A stretch of DNA of 64,000 nucleotides from contig NW_019773770.1 of NCBI RefSeq assembly GCF_001039355.2, positions 610,067 through 674,066 on the forward strand. The letters run 5' to 3'. The DNA comes from Lingula anatina. Lineage: Eukaryota; Brachiopoda; Lingulata; Lingulida; Lingulidae. This document shows positions 1 to 11,200 of this stretch, piece after piece; the first letter of the stretch is position 1, and every line of letters begins with the position of its first letter. The translations under genes and the position numbers were made by a program. The notes under the pieces were generated by a model. The model ran no database searches, was not told the origin of the DNA, and saw nothing but the letters and a program-made list of their open reading frames with translations.

Positions 1-162
1 ATAACACTTCTCTTCTCTAATAGAACTTATATCATACAACACTGCATCCCTGCACCAAGAGCATAGAAATTTTTAAAAAGTTTTTAAGCATTAACGCTCT
101 CATTAAAATATGCATCTGAAGACAGTTGTCATGAAAAACCTTTGCCAGCATATAGTTTTAAA

Positions 163-314
163 CTAGAAAAGCACTCAGAGAGCGCAGACCTCCGCCAAGG
201 CAGCAAAGTCTCCACCCAATGCCGTTTGACCCCTAAAATTTTTATTCTATAACGATTTAGTTTTTTCAGACAGACAAACAGGGGTGAAAACATAACCTCC
301 TTGGCAGAGGTAAT
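163..314. repeat. Dispersed inverted-repeat element (MITE-like), copy 1
   Basis: The ends are inverted relatives of each other: one reads GCAGACCTCCGCCAAGGCAG and the other CTCCTTGGCAGAGGTAATAA. A longer relative lies at 45119-45340 in opposite orientation and a fragment at about 46180-46230. All share the strings 'attacctctgccaa' and 'gaggtctgc...ctc..gagc...tttctagtt'. No coding capacity is seen. Similar palindrome-ended repeats are common in marine invertebrate genomes; the superfamily is not assigned here. Confidence 0.65.
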
Positions 315-469
315 AACATAACTTGAAGAAATACCAAAGAGGGTCATTGTATGAACTTTATTGAAAATGTATACGATATTGGTAGAAGTAGTAGTGATTT
401 ATATATGTTATATACGTTAAATGGAATCTACCCTCACTACATATGTAAGACCCCATTCAGAATTGGGGA

Positions 470-603
470 CAAGCTAGTCCAAGGGTCAAATATGGCAGAC
501 CCACTTGAATACTTTCCCACAGGATGTCCATTCAGTGTCTATTAGCAGATTAGACGGCAAGCTTTGTAGTGGGTTGCCATATTTAACCTTCGGACTAGCT
601 GGT
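470..603. repeat. Palindromic repeat family B, copy 1
   Basis: The left arm 'gctagtccaagggtcaaat-atggc' is answered by an inverted right arm 'gccatatttaaccttcggactagc', giving an imperfect palindrome of about 134 bp. A second copy lies at 4881-5052 with the same 'ggatcaaatatggc ... ccacttga' core. It looks like a MITE. The short plus-strand open frame at 351-545 runs into this repeat and is not a gene. Confidence 0.6.
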
Positions 604-1390
604 CTTCTATTCTGTATGAGACCTAAGTTAAATATAATGTGTTAACACTTGAAGGAAATAGGTGCCTATACCTGTAAAATGACAGCCATTTAGCATCTCA
701 GCTTTGTCATTTCATATCTTTCACAAAAGATGTGACATCTCCTGACATACAACTGACAATTCTTTTACAGTTATGTGTATCTATACCCTTCATACATTAG
801 TAAATATAGTAGTTACTAGAAAAGATTTATAAACAAGAGTGCAAACATGTGGATTTTTATGCTAATTTGCAACAATATGGCAGTTAACTTGTAGTAAATG
901 AACATAACTGGTTAACTTTTCAATTTTTTTTTTTACTTCTTACATGAGGATGAGCAATGTTATAGAAATTGTGGAGCAATCACTGCAGACTTTTGATTGT
1001 AACAAATCTAGGTAAAGTACATATTTTTGTCTTGTGTAAAATAAAGCAAGTAACGCAATACAAAACATGGTTTTCAATAGCCAATGCCTTAACAAGCGAA
1101 ATGACAAGTTAACAGGAGTCAATAAAAGAAAAATAAAATTAGGCTACAGGAAGTCACTTAATGAACTGGAAATAATACAACGAATCACTAATTTAATTAG
1201 TGGGTGGTCTTACACAGTAACATAGCCTATGTCATAGGGGAGAGATAAATGAAGCTTTGCAAATACCTATGTTTACATGCATTCATATCCAAATATATTG
1301 AAGCATAGCAACCTTTTGCTGAAGCCAATATTGACTGTGCAGAAAAAAACACAAGAAAATGATAAAATTTAGAATACAATTTCTACCAAC
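604..1390. other. Left-edge interval with no recognised gene
   Basis: AT-rich sequence with a poly-T run near 926-935. It should hold the first intron, and perhaps further exons, of the minus-strand gene that starts at 1458. I could not identify another exon here. Confidence 0.4.
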
Positions 1391-1458
1391 CTATCATATT
1401 CTTGAATTAGCTCAATTTCAACCGGGGTAAGAGCGGGTTGGCTCGTCTCGGTCTCCAT
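1391..1458 (-). CDS. Probable 5' coding exon of an unidentified gene (partial)
   Basis: A minus-strand ATG at 1458 opens 22 to 24 codons rich in E, T and P (starting METETSQPAL, ending IELIQEYDR). They run to a donor GTTGGT at 1390, or alternatively GTAGAA at 1386. The acidic, helix-forming end and good frame before a splice donor suggest a real first exon. Everything downstream would lie left of the window or in the 1.4 kb before it. The protein family is not recognised. It starts in the direction away from the FUNDC1 gene, so the two may share a divergent promoter between about 1459 and the missing FUNDC1 first exon. Confidence 0.4.
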
Positions 1459-3121
1459 ATCTGTGTAAATCGATTACAAACAAAAAAAATGCGATTTCAC
1501 AGACACATCACCTTGTGGCGAACCAAAGCAGCGCGATGCAGTTTGTTAAATTGCTGTAAAACAGGCAAAAAACAATAACTGCTATCATTCACTTTGTCCT
1601 CCCAGTAATCTTGTATTCGCGGAAGAGGCTCGACAGGTTGGAAGAGTTGTAAAGCTTCTGCTCCAAAAATAAACCGAAAAAATATGTGTGTTCAAGAGAT
1701 GAAACACATTGCTTAATTTTGAAAAACTATAATTATGTCAAATAATCTCCTAGATATTGGCAGGTTTTTAATTATTCGTTAGTTAAATCACTAAACTCTA
1801 ATTCTATTTCGTCCCTTTCGGTTCCCGATTCAATCTGCATAACGAGGCAGCTTCCGCTCTTTATTAAGTGGAGGTAACTTTCATAGAAGGTGAAGGTGAC
1901 AGGTAATAAATAAATTAAAAGGAAGAAGTAAACACAAGATGTTAAATGTCCTAGCATAAGTGTCAGTTTAGATAGATTTTATACCTGACATTTCTATTTC
2001 AACATAATTAGATTAATTTTTCATAGCTGACTTCAACCTTCCTTTTACTGTAATAACATTTTGCTTAAATTTTCGTGTTTTGAAAATGTCGTTTTGGAAA
2101 ACACTTAAAACGGCATATGACTAATATCTTTCTCATTTATTTCAGGACCAATACCCCCTTCAAATTGCATCATAATACCCGGGTGTTAGCCACGTCAGTT
2201 TATTTACTGAATATTTAAGTCTGTTTTTGACTCAATAAACAATATTAGCTAAATTGAAATTGAAGATACATGTAAGTGCCATATTCTTCTGGACTACTAG
2301 GAATACTGTTATTTTACGTTAAAATTTACTACTGTAGGAAGCAAGCTATCTGTCCGTGAGTTAGTGGTAAGTTGTCCATTGTGTATAAAGAAAGGATTAT
2401 TTGAGAAATCTGTTTTATTGAGTGACAAAAATAGATCACTTGTACACAATATAGTTTGAAGTTACTTAAATTATTCCTATTTGATACACATTGAAGAGCA
2501 TTTTTGATTAACTAGGTGCAGATAATCCAGTTTAATTCTGTCAAACATTATACTTTTTCTATAATTATTATTTTATCATGTATATATTTTCCTTAAACTT
2601 CCAGGATTTTTTTAAGGTTGGGGAAATAAATCAGGCAGCTAATTAAAGTGACATGTGACAGGCCTTCATGATGGCTGAAGGTAAATTTTATCATAGTTGT
2701 GAAGTAAAAGAAAATATTCTTACTGACATGATGGCATAATATAGTTGACAATACATAAGAAAAATGCACAAGGGGGGGGGGGGAATATGCAAGATTAAAC
2801 AGAAATGTTACAGACATTTTCATTATGTTGATGTTGGTACATGTATATTTTCAAAAATTAGAATTTTATATCTTTAAGAAATTTAAAAAATAATACTTTT
2901 GAAATAATTATGCCGAGTTCAGTGTAACGTAATTTATAACCAAATTGCCAATGAATTTTAAGCTTTATTTCTGATCTTGCTATATTGATTTTGTTTTTTT
3001 TGTTTTTTTTTACATAGAAAAATTAAATATTGCTTTTAGCACATTTACTACCTTCAGACTTTGAATTATAATAACTCATTCATGTTTTGACATCTTAAAA
3101 TTTTATTTTTTTCAAACAAAG
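1459..3121. other. Divergent promoter region and 5' part of FUNDC1 (first exon unresolved)
   Basis: This stretch must contain the FUNDC1 transcription start and first coding exon, because exon 2 at 3122 needs one preceding base to complete its first codon. I tested the obvious ATGs (for example near 2086); their frames close quickly and no convincing exon emerged. There is a G-run at about 2770-2782 and T-runs near 2995-3011. Confidence 0.4.
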
Positions 3122-3813
3122 ACAGAAACAGAGATGGTAGTGATGCTGAGCCTGAAGAGGATGATAACGAATTCGAATTTATTGAACCAGCAGACCCAAG
3201 ACACAACGAGATGATTCGGCGTATAATTGGTGACCTCAGCAATGCTTCGGTTGCTAAACAAGTTGGTATAGGTGGAGCCACTGGCTGGTGAGTTTGCAAT
3301 CTAGGACTAAGTATGAGTGGGGACAGAGGGAATGGGGGAGGGCAAGGAAAGAATAAGATGAAATTTAAAAAAACATCAGAGGTTCTTTATGTTTGTTTGT
3401 AAAATTATAGCAATTTTTTACATGTTTTATGTGTGCTGGCTATATTAGGTTGGGAAGGCTATTGTGAAATAAAAAAAAAAACTTTGGATGTCTGTCAGAT
3501 TTGTTTTACCATTATACCTGTATGTCAGGTCTGTTCATTTTACCTGTATTTCAGGTGTGTTTATTTTCCTGTCTTTCAGGTGTGCTGGCTATATCTCAGT
3601 CAAGGTGGGCAAAGCTGCTGCTGCACTGCTAGGAGGTAGTCTGTTACTCTTACAGGTACTTCATGTGTAATAACCAAGTTCAAATGAATTATTATTATTA
3701 AACAAGTCTAGTTACAGTACATGTGGCAATGAATATACACTCAAATTCAATTCATATACAGATTTAAGTTCCCTAGGAGGTTATTGCTTTCTCTAATTCT
3801 TGCCCTCATGCAC

Positions 3814-3856
<43 letters not shown>

Positions 3857-4588
3857 CACACACACCCACTCACACTCACACATGCAAGCATGCATGCACA
3901 CACGCACACACCTTAGAAAACTTTGGATCTGCCTGAGCCCTTTGAAATCAAAACGTGAGATGGTCTAAGAATTAATTTCAATATTCCAGATTGCAGATCA
4001 TTTTGGTTATGTACAGATCAACTGGAGGCAGGTGAGGAGAGGTGTGAACACAGCCAGGAGAAGGATTGAAGACCAAGCCAACAGACAGTTCCCTGGACTG
4101 GCACAGAATGTGAGTGTTTTCAGTGAGATTGTATATTGTATGATGTCAAAACATTTATAAATGAGTCATTATTAGTGTTTTGACGTTTTATTGATAGTTA
4201 TCACTTCCTTTGGAATCAACTACTGTAGGCATTCTGATGATGCTCTTGTGACAAGAGCAAATTGTAGTTATTTTTGTTCCAGAATAAGTGGTAACTTTCG
4301 CTAAAACTTCACTAGATGTGAGTATTGTTTTGAAGTAGAATACACATTCATCTACAACCTGATCAGTGCTTGCATATTTCTGCTCTTTACAAGTGCTTTG
4401 CCAAATTCACAAGCATATCGTTATTTGTATTAGTAATAACTTATAATATCTGTGATCTCTCTCTCCCTCCTCTCCATCCTCTCTAGCTGTCTAACTACTT
4501 AGGGGAAGTCTTAAATTGGTTCTTCATCCCTCACTTTTCCCCCAAACCCACAGATATGATCCCAGTATGGTGAAAAAAAATGTTCACA

Positions 4589-4619
<31 letters not shown>

Positions 4620-4809
4620 AGGTAACTTGTCATGTTCTCAGATGTCAAATTTTCCATTGCATGGTTTTATTTAACTGATTCAAAAGTAATTTTGATGAGA
4701 GCAATCTCTTTTTCATTTGTTTCTTTTGCAGGCCAACCAGTTCTTCCGTAATAACATATATCTGGCGGGCGGATTTGCAGGAGGATTTCTACTTGGATTG
4801 GCATCATGA
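3122..4809 (+). CDS. FUNDC1: FUN14 domain-containing protein 1 (mitophagy receptor), 5' exon missing
   Basis: Four exons are clear: 3122-3287, 3580-3655, 3990-4109 and 4732-4809, with consensus GT-AG introns and consistent phase, ending in TGA. They encode about 145 residues. FUNDC1 is an outer-mitochondrial-membrane protein that binds LC3/GABARAP to trigger mitophagy under hypoxia and also works at ER-mitochondria contacts. The visible part starts with an acidic segment containing EFEFIEP, a plausible LC3-interacting motif. The FUN14 domain follows: GGATGWCAGY and GGSLLLLQIA in the first hydrophobic stretch, a basic loop (VRRGVNTARRRIE) and a final membrane helix ending GGFLLGLAS, the family's typical C-terminus. 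The first coding exon was not located. FUNDC2 is the alternative name; the sequence alone cannot separate them in an invertebrate. Confidence 0.93.
3819..3910. repeat. (CA)n microsatellite
   Basis: About 92 bp of nearly continuous CA dinucleotides with interruptions, inside FUNDC1 intron 3580/3990. Confidence 0.95.
4588..4619. repeat. (CTA)n microsatellite
   Basis: Eleven tandem CTA units in the last FUNDC1 intron. Confidence 0.95.
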
Positions 4810-7800
4810 TACACAGAGGACCACAATTACAGCTGATACAATCAAACTTCACATTTATCATCAAAGGGCACATTCAAAACAACTTGATCCGTGAACTAAC
4901 AGATCTGCGGATCAAATATGGCACCACCCACTTGAAAACGTGCTGAGATTTAATTGCTCTGCCCCCGCTGGAATGGTGGACGTGGGAGGATGGGACTCCA
5001 TTGTCAAGTGCCCGCCATATTTGATATGCAGACTAGTTAGTCTGCGGATCAACTTTGTTGTGAATGCTGTCTAATGTACTATTTAGGCTATGCCACTGGA
5101 CAGGTTTATGACACCAGTAATTGCCAAAAAGTTCGAGATTCCTACTGCTAAATCTAAGGCGTCCATACATTGGGTACTGTATCAATTTGACCTCAAAAAC
5201 GTAATTGATCCGTTAGCAGCCCAGCACTGAAAGGTCTTTATTTTGAATTCTGCCTGACATGCGGTGTGTATACTAGCACATATCATCAAGCATGTGGATT
5301 TTACACATTTTCAAAATCATGCCACTTTAAGGATTTAAAATACAAATGGTGGTAGGTTGTACTAAAAACTCACAAAATTTCTTATAAAATTAATCTGTGA
5401 CATTTCCCAAAACTTTTTGTGATATATAAGAACAATTACTTGAAAGTTCCAAATAACAAGTAGGGTTGGGATCTTGACATATATCTTTTTATTATTATTA
5501 TTTTTTTTTTCATTTAATTGTATTCATTTTTTGTTCGTCATTTTTTCATCTTTTATTTTATATAGCATACCTGTAGTGATTAGTCTTGGAAGTATAAGAT
5601 GTTAGTGTTCGAAATTTTTTGATAAATACCCTGCGGGGGCCATGTCCTATGTATAGAACCCAAGTGGACATTCACACATGGAGAAGGTACATATTAATGA
5701 AGAAAGTCGAACATTTTTCAAGAATTTGTAGATCCTGGATTACCAGATAAAGACAAAAATTATGCTTTTTTCTCAAGACAGACGTGTCTTGTGATTATTA
5801 AATTAAAATAATCTAGAAAACTGGTTTTGGTGCAGTTAAGAATTAATTGAAATGATGAAGTCAGGACCCCAGAAAGAAATTTAGAGGGGGGGGGGGGGGT
5901 AATTCAAACAAACTCGTAGTCCTTTTCAGTGGAATGTTTACACTAGTATATATCTGCCTTTATCTTTATACGTTTGGGTTTGTATTGTCCAGTATTTATA
6001 ACCTCTTGTTGGTAGTATATTCATGGTTTGTGGTATGAATTAATTATTATGTATATAACAGCCATTAACTATTACAATCCTTAAATCATGTAAGTGTAAC
6101 ATATACTTATGTCCCAACTTGAGAGAATAAACAGTGATTTATCACTGTACAGCACACCCTGTACATCTCTGGAACCCTACTGGGCAGGCCACTGATTATA
6201 GAGGGGGGTTTCAAGAACTGAAGGATGGAATTCAGGGTGCAACCCCCCTTATGTTATTTCTTGTAGTTGTTATTTATCAATTTTAATTTGAAATATGAAA
6301 TAAAATCTTGAAAATGTTATTTGTGTAACTGTTATTCTGTCACCTTGCTGTGGATAGACAAGAACGTCGAGATAAGGAACACCAAGCACCCAAAATATGC
6401 TTAACAGTCCACGTGCAAAATGCATTGCATATTTATGTATCAATTTCTTATCAGCTTTTAAATGATCTTCTGGAGAAATGGGAGTACTGTCACATGATAT
6501 GTTTAGCTTAATTATTAAATGCCCCTTTGTCTTCATCCACATTGAGAAACCTTTACACTGCACAAAAATGATTGACGTGTTTAGTAATTCTGAAATTTAC
6601 ACTTAAACCAAGGCATGCAAATTATCAAAAAGACATTTTTTTAACTCCTAACACTATATCCCAACCCCTCAGAAAAACATTGGATCAAGCAGTTGTGAGA
6701 TTTCTTTTTATCAGGTTCACGCCGAGTCAAAAAAAATCTTTGCTTGAATGTACAAAAACTTTATTTCAGAATCAAATGATGACACTTTGTCTACTGGTTC
6801 AGTACATTTTATCACAACAAAGTAATTCATTAATTCATTAAAATGTAAGTAATTTAAAAACAAGTTTATATTATCTAAAAACAACAAATTGGTATGAATC
6901 CTACCTATATAACACGATAATTTCTTAACAAAACTGTCCATTGTTGTTGTTTTTTAACTGAACAATATATAATTACATAAATATAATTTGCATATACACA
7001 TAAACAAAAATAATTTCAAGCATATTACCTTGACCAGCAAGATAAAAATGCACCATGTACAAATGTATAACACAAAATGTTTTTTTTTTTTTCTTAAAAC
7101 TAGGGCTGAACACATAAAATTGTCACACAGTTAACATTCTAACAAATCAAACAAAGTGTGGACACACAGTAGAAGAGCCACAAAAAGTTGCAATACAATT
7201 ATCATATAATAAGGCAAAATATCTTGCATCACATCACAAATTAGAAATTACAAAATAATGATATTTTATCTTATACACAAATTACAAAAGAAAATTCACA
7301 AAATATAATTATGGGAACTAAATTAACTCCCCACTTAAGTAAGTACGAACATGGACCTTATGTAAAGGTAGTTTTGTCTTGCTTTTTTTGGCATCAATAT
7401 CATATCAACTAAATCCTAAAACGTCATTCTTTGTTTGAATGCACAGCTTGACATTAGCTTATCAAACAGTTTATATACTAATATTTGGTATTATTCCTGC
7501 ACTATCACCCTTTTCATTTTGATTGAAAATAAAAAAGACAGAGGCTCAAATAAGGTTGTCTACTGCATAGCAAGTTGAGTCATTTTTACAATAAATATAA
7601 GTAAATAAAATGATTTTTTACACATATATGAAGAACAACTTCCAAAGGAAGGTTGTATAATACTGTTATCATTCAGTCAATAGTAGATTTGCCATCAGGA
7701 GCTATGTGAGCCCAAGGCCACTACCCATTAATACTTGACATTTACATATTAGACCATTTAAATAAAATTATTATGCAGAGACTCTCCAGGACATTATATT

Positions 7801-8293
7801 TATTTTTGAGCATATTTCAGAATGTTATTATGTAGAGAATTTCCAGAACCTCAGACATGTAATCTGTTGTGAAATACCCGTGGTAGGTTCTTGCAAGCAT
7901 GACATTTTGCTGTTAGACCTTATCTAATGCAAAGTTGTCTGAACATGCAACTAAATACTGTCTGTTTAGCCATTGCTGCCTTATATGAAATGTATTCAGT
8001 TCTGTATTAATGTCTTCAGATCCCTTTCAAAATCTGAAGCCCAGTGATTTACTGTAAGGTAAGAACTTTCAAAAACTGTGGATAGAAGGAAAAAACTTTA
8101 CCTGTCTTTATGTTGAAATGTTACTATTTTTTTATCAATGTTTGAGAATTGTCTTATATTTTCAGTGTCTAAAGTATTGCCTTATAAGATGACCAATTTG
8201 TTTTCCTTTTCAGCTTGGAATTGATAGGAATACTGAGATGCCCCTCTTCAAAAATCATCCTCATTGAGTATTTTTCATAAACTGTACTTATAG
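4810..8293. other. FUNDC1 3' UTR and convergent intergenic space
   Basis: AATAAA hexamers near 6127 and 6299 are candidate FUNDC1 poly(A) signals, giving a 3' UTR of roughly 1.3-1.5 kb. The rest is AT-rich and separates two convergent genes. Poly-G (5886-5898) and poly-T runs are present. No coding exon was recognised; the short open frames around 6270-6941 show no domain or splice context. Confidence 0.5.
4881..5052. repeat. Palindromic repeat family B, copy 2
   Basis: Outer arms 'ttgatccgtgaactaac' and inverted 'gttagtctgcggatcaa', with inner arms 'atcaaatatggc' and 'gccatatttgat', form a nested palindrome. It lies about 70 bp after the FUNDC1 stop codon, so it would be transcribed in the FUNDC1 3' UTR and could fold into a hairpin. 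Confidence 0.65.
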
Positions 8294-11200
8294 TTAGTTG
8301 TGATGCAGGTGAAGATTGGCAGGTGCTGTGGGGTCTGATTTTACGACGACAACTTTGCCTGGACGAGGGTTTTGGGCCACCAAGTAATCGGTCATCTGAA
8401 TGTCCAAGGCCTTGAGTTCTCTGAAATGCTTCAGTTTTTCTTCATCTGTGGAGCACCGAGCCTAGTAATAGGAAAAAGGATAGCAAATTGAATTCTATAA
8501 TATTTATGTTTATTTGTTTGCTTGATTTTTTTTTTTTTTTTTTTTTTTTTTTGGGAGGGGGGGGTGTAATTCAAAAAGAGCTTGAAACAACCCACTTTTT
8601 ACCATCTTTTATATAGCAGTCTAGACTAGCGACTAGGTGATAGCTAATAACCTAAATAGAAGTTGATAACAAACTGTTATCTGGGAGAGCATGATCAGCA
8701 TCTTGCTTTTAACTACCTAAAATAAATGGATAAGACTTTTTTGGTATCTACTGTACCTGTAGTTTGGCCATCTGTTCTCTTTGCATTTGTTTTGTGCTTT
8801 CTTGTTTACTTTTCACATCCAGCTTCAGCTGATGTTCCAGCTGCAGTCTGATAAAAAAGACATAAAAATGAAAATTAAAAGAGATTTGTTGAAATTGAAT
8901 ACAAACATACATACCTGAAAATAAGTTTGTACATTATCATATGATATCTTGTCAAAGTACACATAACTCATTATGCCAAATCTCACAATAATTATCATGT
9001 CTAAATCTAATTAAATAGCATCAATCGAATCGTCATGCACCACCAAACTTTGTGTACTTTGAGTTACAAACGAGCACACACAGATAGTGAACATTGTGAC
9101 ATAGAGTAGTTAAACTGCTGGTTACAAGAGGCAAGTTTCCAATAGAAATGCCTTCAGTGTACAATGTCAATCTGATTATGTTTTGTAGAAGTTTTACAAA
9201 CAAAATTATTATTATTATTATTATTATTATTAAATAAAAATGACTTACCTTTCCATTGTTTGGTCATGTACCAGTTTCTCAAGTGCCATCTTTTGTTCTG
9301 AAGTGAAACGTTTGTGTATTAATAATATAATCTTAATATTTTTAAAAGAATCATTAGTTGGCACATATGACTGGCACGTTGGTTGGCACATAAAACAACT
9401 GTTACTGTACCTTTTATAAGATTTGTGTAGCCTTCTTAGACATGGGTCTTCATTTAAACGGCTTCTGAACATAGTCATTTATTATGGGACCAAACACTTA
9501 ATTTGGACAGAGGGTGCATGGGCAAACATCAAAATTAAAATCAGAGGAAGTTAATGTCTGCTTTCTAAAGAAAACCATAAATTAAAATCAATATACCTAG
9601 TTCTGCTCTCTCCATTTCTGCCTTCAATGTTGCATCCACCATGTTTTGGTTTTGTTCTTCTGTTTCAAACTACAAAAAATTAAAAAAGTCAATAAACATT
9701 ACGCAGGCACGTAAAAGGTAAATGAGCATAATAGCTGCTATTAAATGTTGCTGCAATTTTTAAACTTCATTGCAGTTATGTATCACTGTCATGTGATGTG
9801 TCACATTTAAAACGTTAAAACACAAACAAATTGAAATGTTTAAGATAAACTACATGGATAAAAACATTTGATAAGTTAAAATCTAAAAAAAATCAAGAAA
9901 ACAATAGTAAATAAAGCAAAAAAGTGTAGAACATGCTATCCAAATATAAGTTATAATAGAGTATTTCCCTCTGTAAAACAGACTTTAAAAACTTCTTGTA
10001 AATTCACCATCCCGCACAAAAAACTTTTGATATGTGACAAAAAAAGAATCATGAAGAATTCAAGACAAAGATAGTAGATACCTGTATTTTGAGTCTAGTT
10101 CTCTTCTCCACAGAGCTGTCATGAAGAACCTGTAGCTTGTCCCAGGCGAAGTAACCCCTGTAGACCACCTTGGAGACGGAGTAACCAATAGCTTTGCAGC
10201 GTTCCAGAAGGCGAGGGTACGACGATAAATTGTTCAACTCGTTGGATTTTTCAACAAATTCCATATACCTATGAACGAGATTGGAGACATGAAAACATTT
10301 ACCAACACAGTATACAGCAGTAAGAGTGTGTCCACACACAGAACAAACTTGGATTGAAAATGGGCTAAAATACAGCTGAATGCAAACACATTCTAAGACC
10401 AACTCCATGAAGTATAAGACCCCATTTCCAGAGATTAGATCAATCTACTTTAGATCGACCAAACTCCCTGGGGGTTCACGCTAAATAGCTGTCAGCCGAG
10501 TGGACACGAAAGTTAATTACCCCCCCTACAGCTTGTAGTAGGCGGGACGGACATTTAAGCCGGATTATCTGACAGTAATCTAGTGAGACTCCCCGCCGGG
10601 ATAGATCGATCTAAAAGCTCTGGGAATACAACCTTAGTAACATTGATTGGTCACACCCAACTATTTTGTATTTTCATGTTAACGGTAAGAGAGGCTGCTA
10701 AATAAGTAAGTGAGAAGGTTACTTCAGGAAAAAACATGACTGATAAAACTTCTTTAACTGAAATCAAACCTTCTACCTAACACGAGTTGAAGTCTAAAGA
10801 GAAAAAACGGCATACTTACGTAAGTTTTGCAGCAAAGGCCACAACATCAGCACAAAGACAACTGAAAAAAAAGAAATATATTTTATTTACAGTTTTACAT
10901 ATTAATTTATAATTGCTTTCCTTTCAAATTGAGAATATTTGTAAGGTACAATTCATCAATTGTTTGAAGGACCCAACATGACTGAAAAACATTCTAGAGA
11001 GAAAAGATAAAGATATATTGAAATTTATCACCATCCACTTACTTTATAAAATCTGCCATTGGGTCCATAGTTGATGTTAACTATAACATAAGTAAAAAAA
11101 AATTATATTATATAATTTAAAGAACAAAAACATCACTGATGTTTAACTTCTACTATGGTAATTTAGTTTTGAATTTCATGTTCTCAAATGTTGAATATAT

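Noticed and set aside
3819-3910. Possible CRISPR-like array
   Set aside because: It is a CA microsatellite in a spliced animal gene. No repeat-spacer structure exists anywhere in the window.
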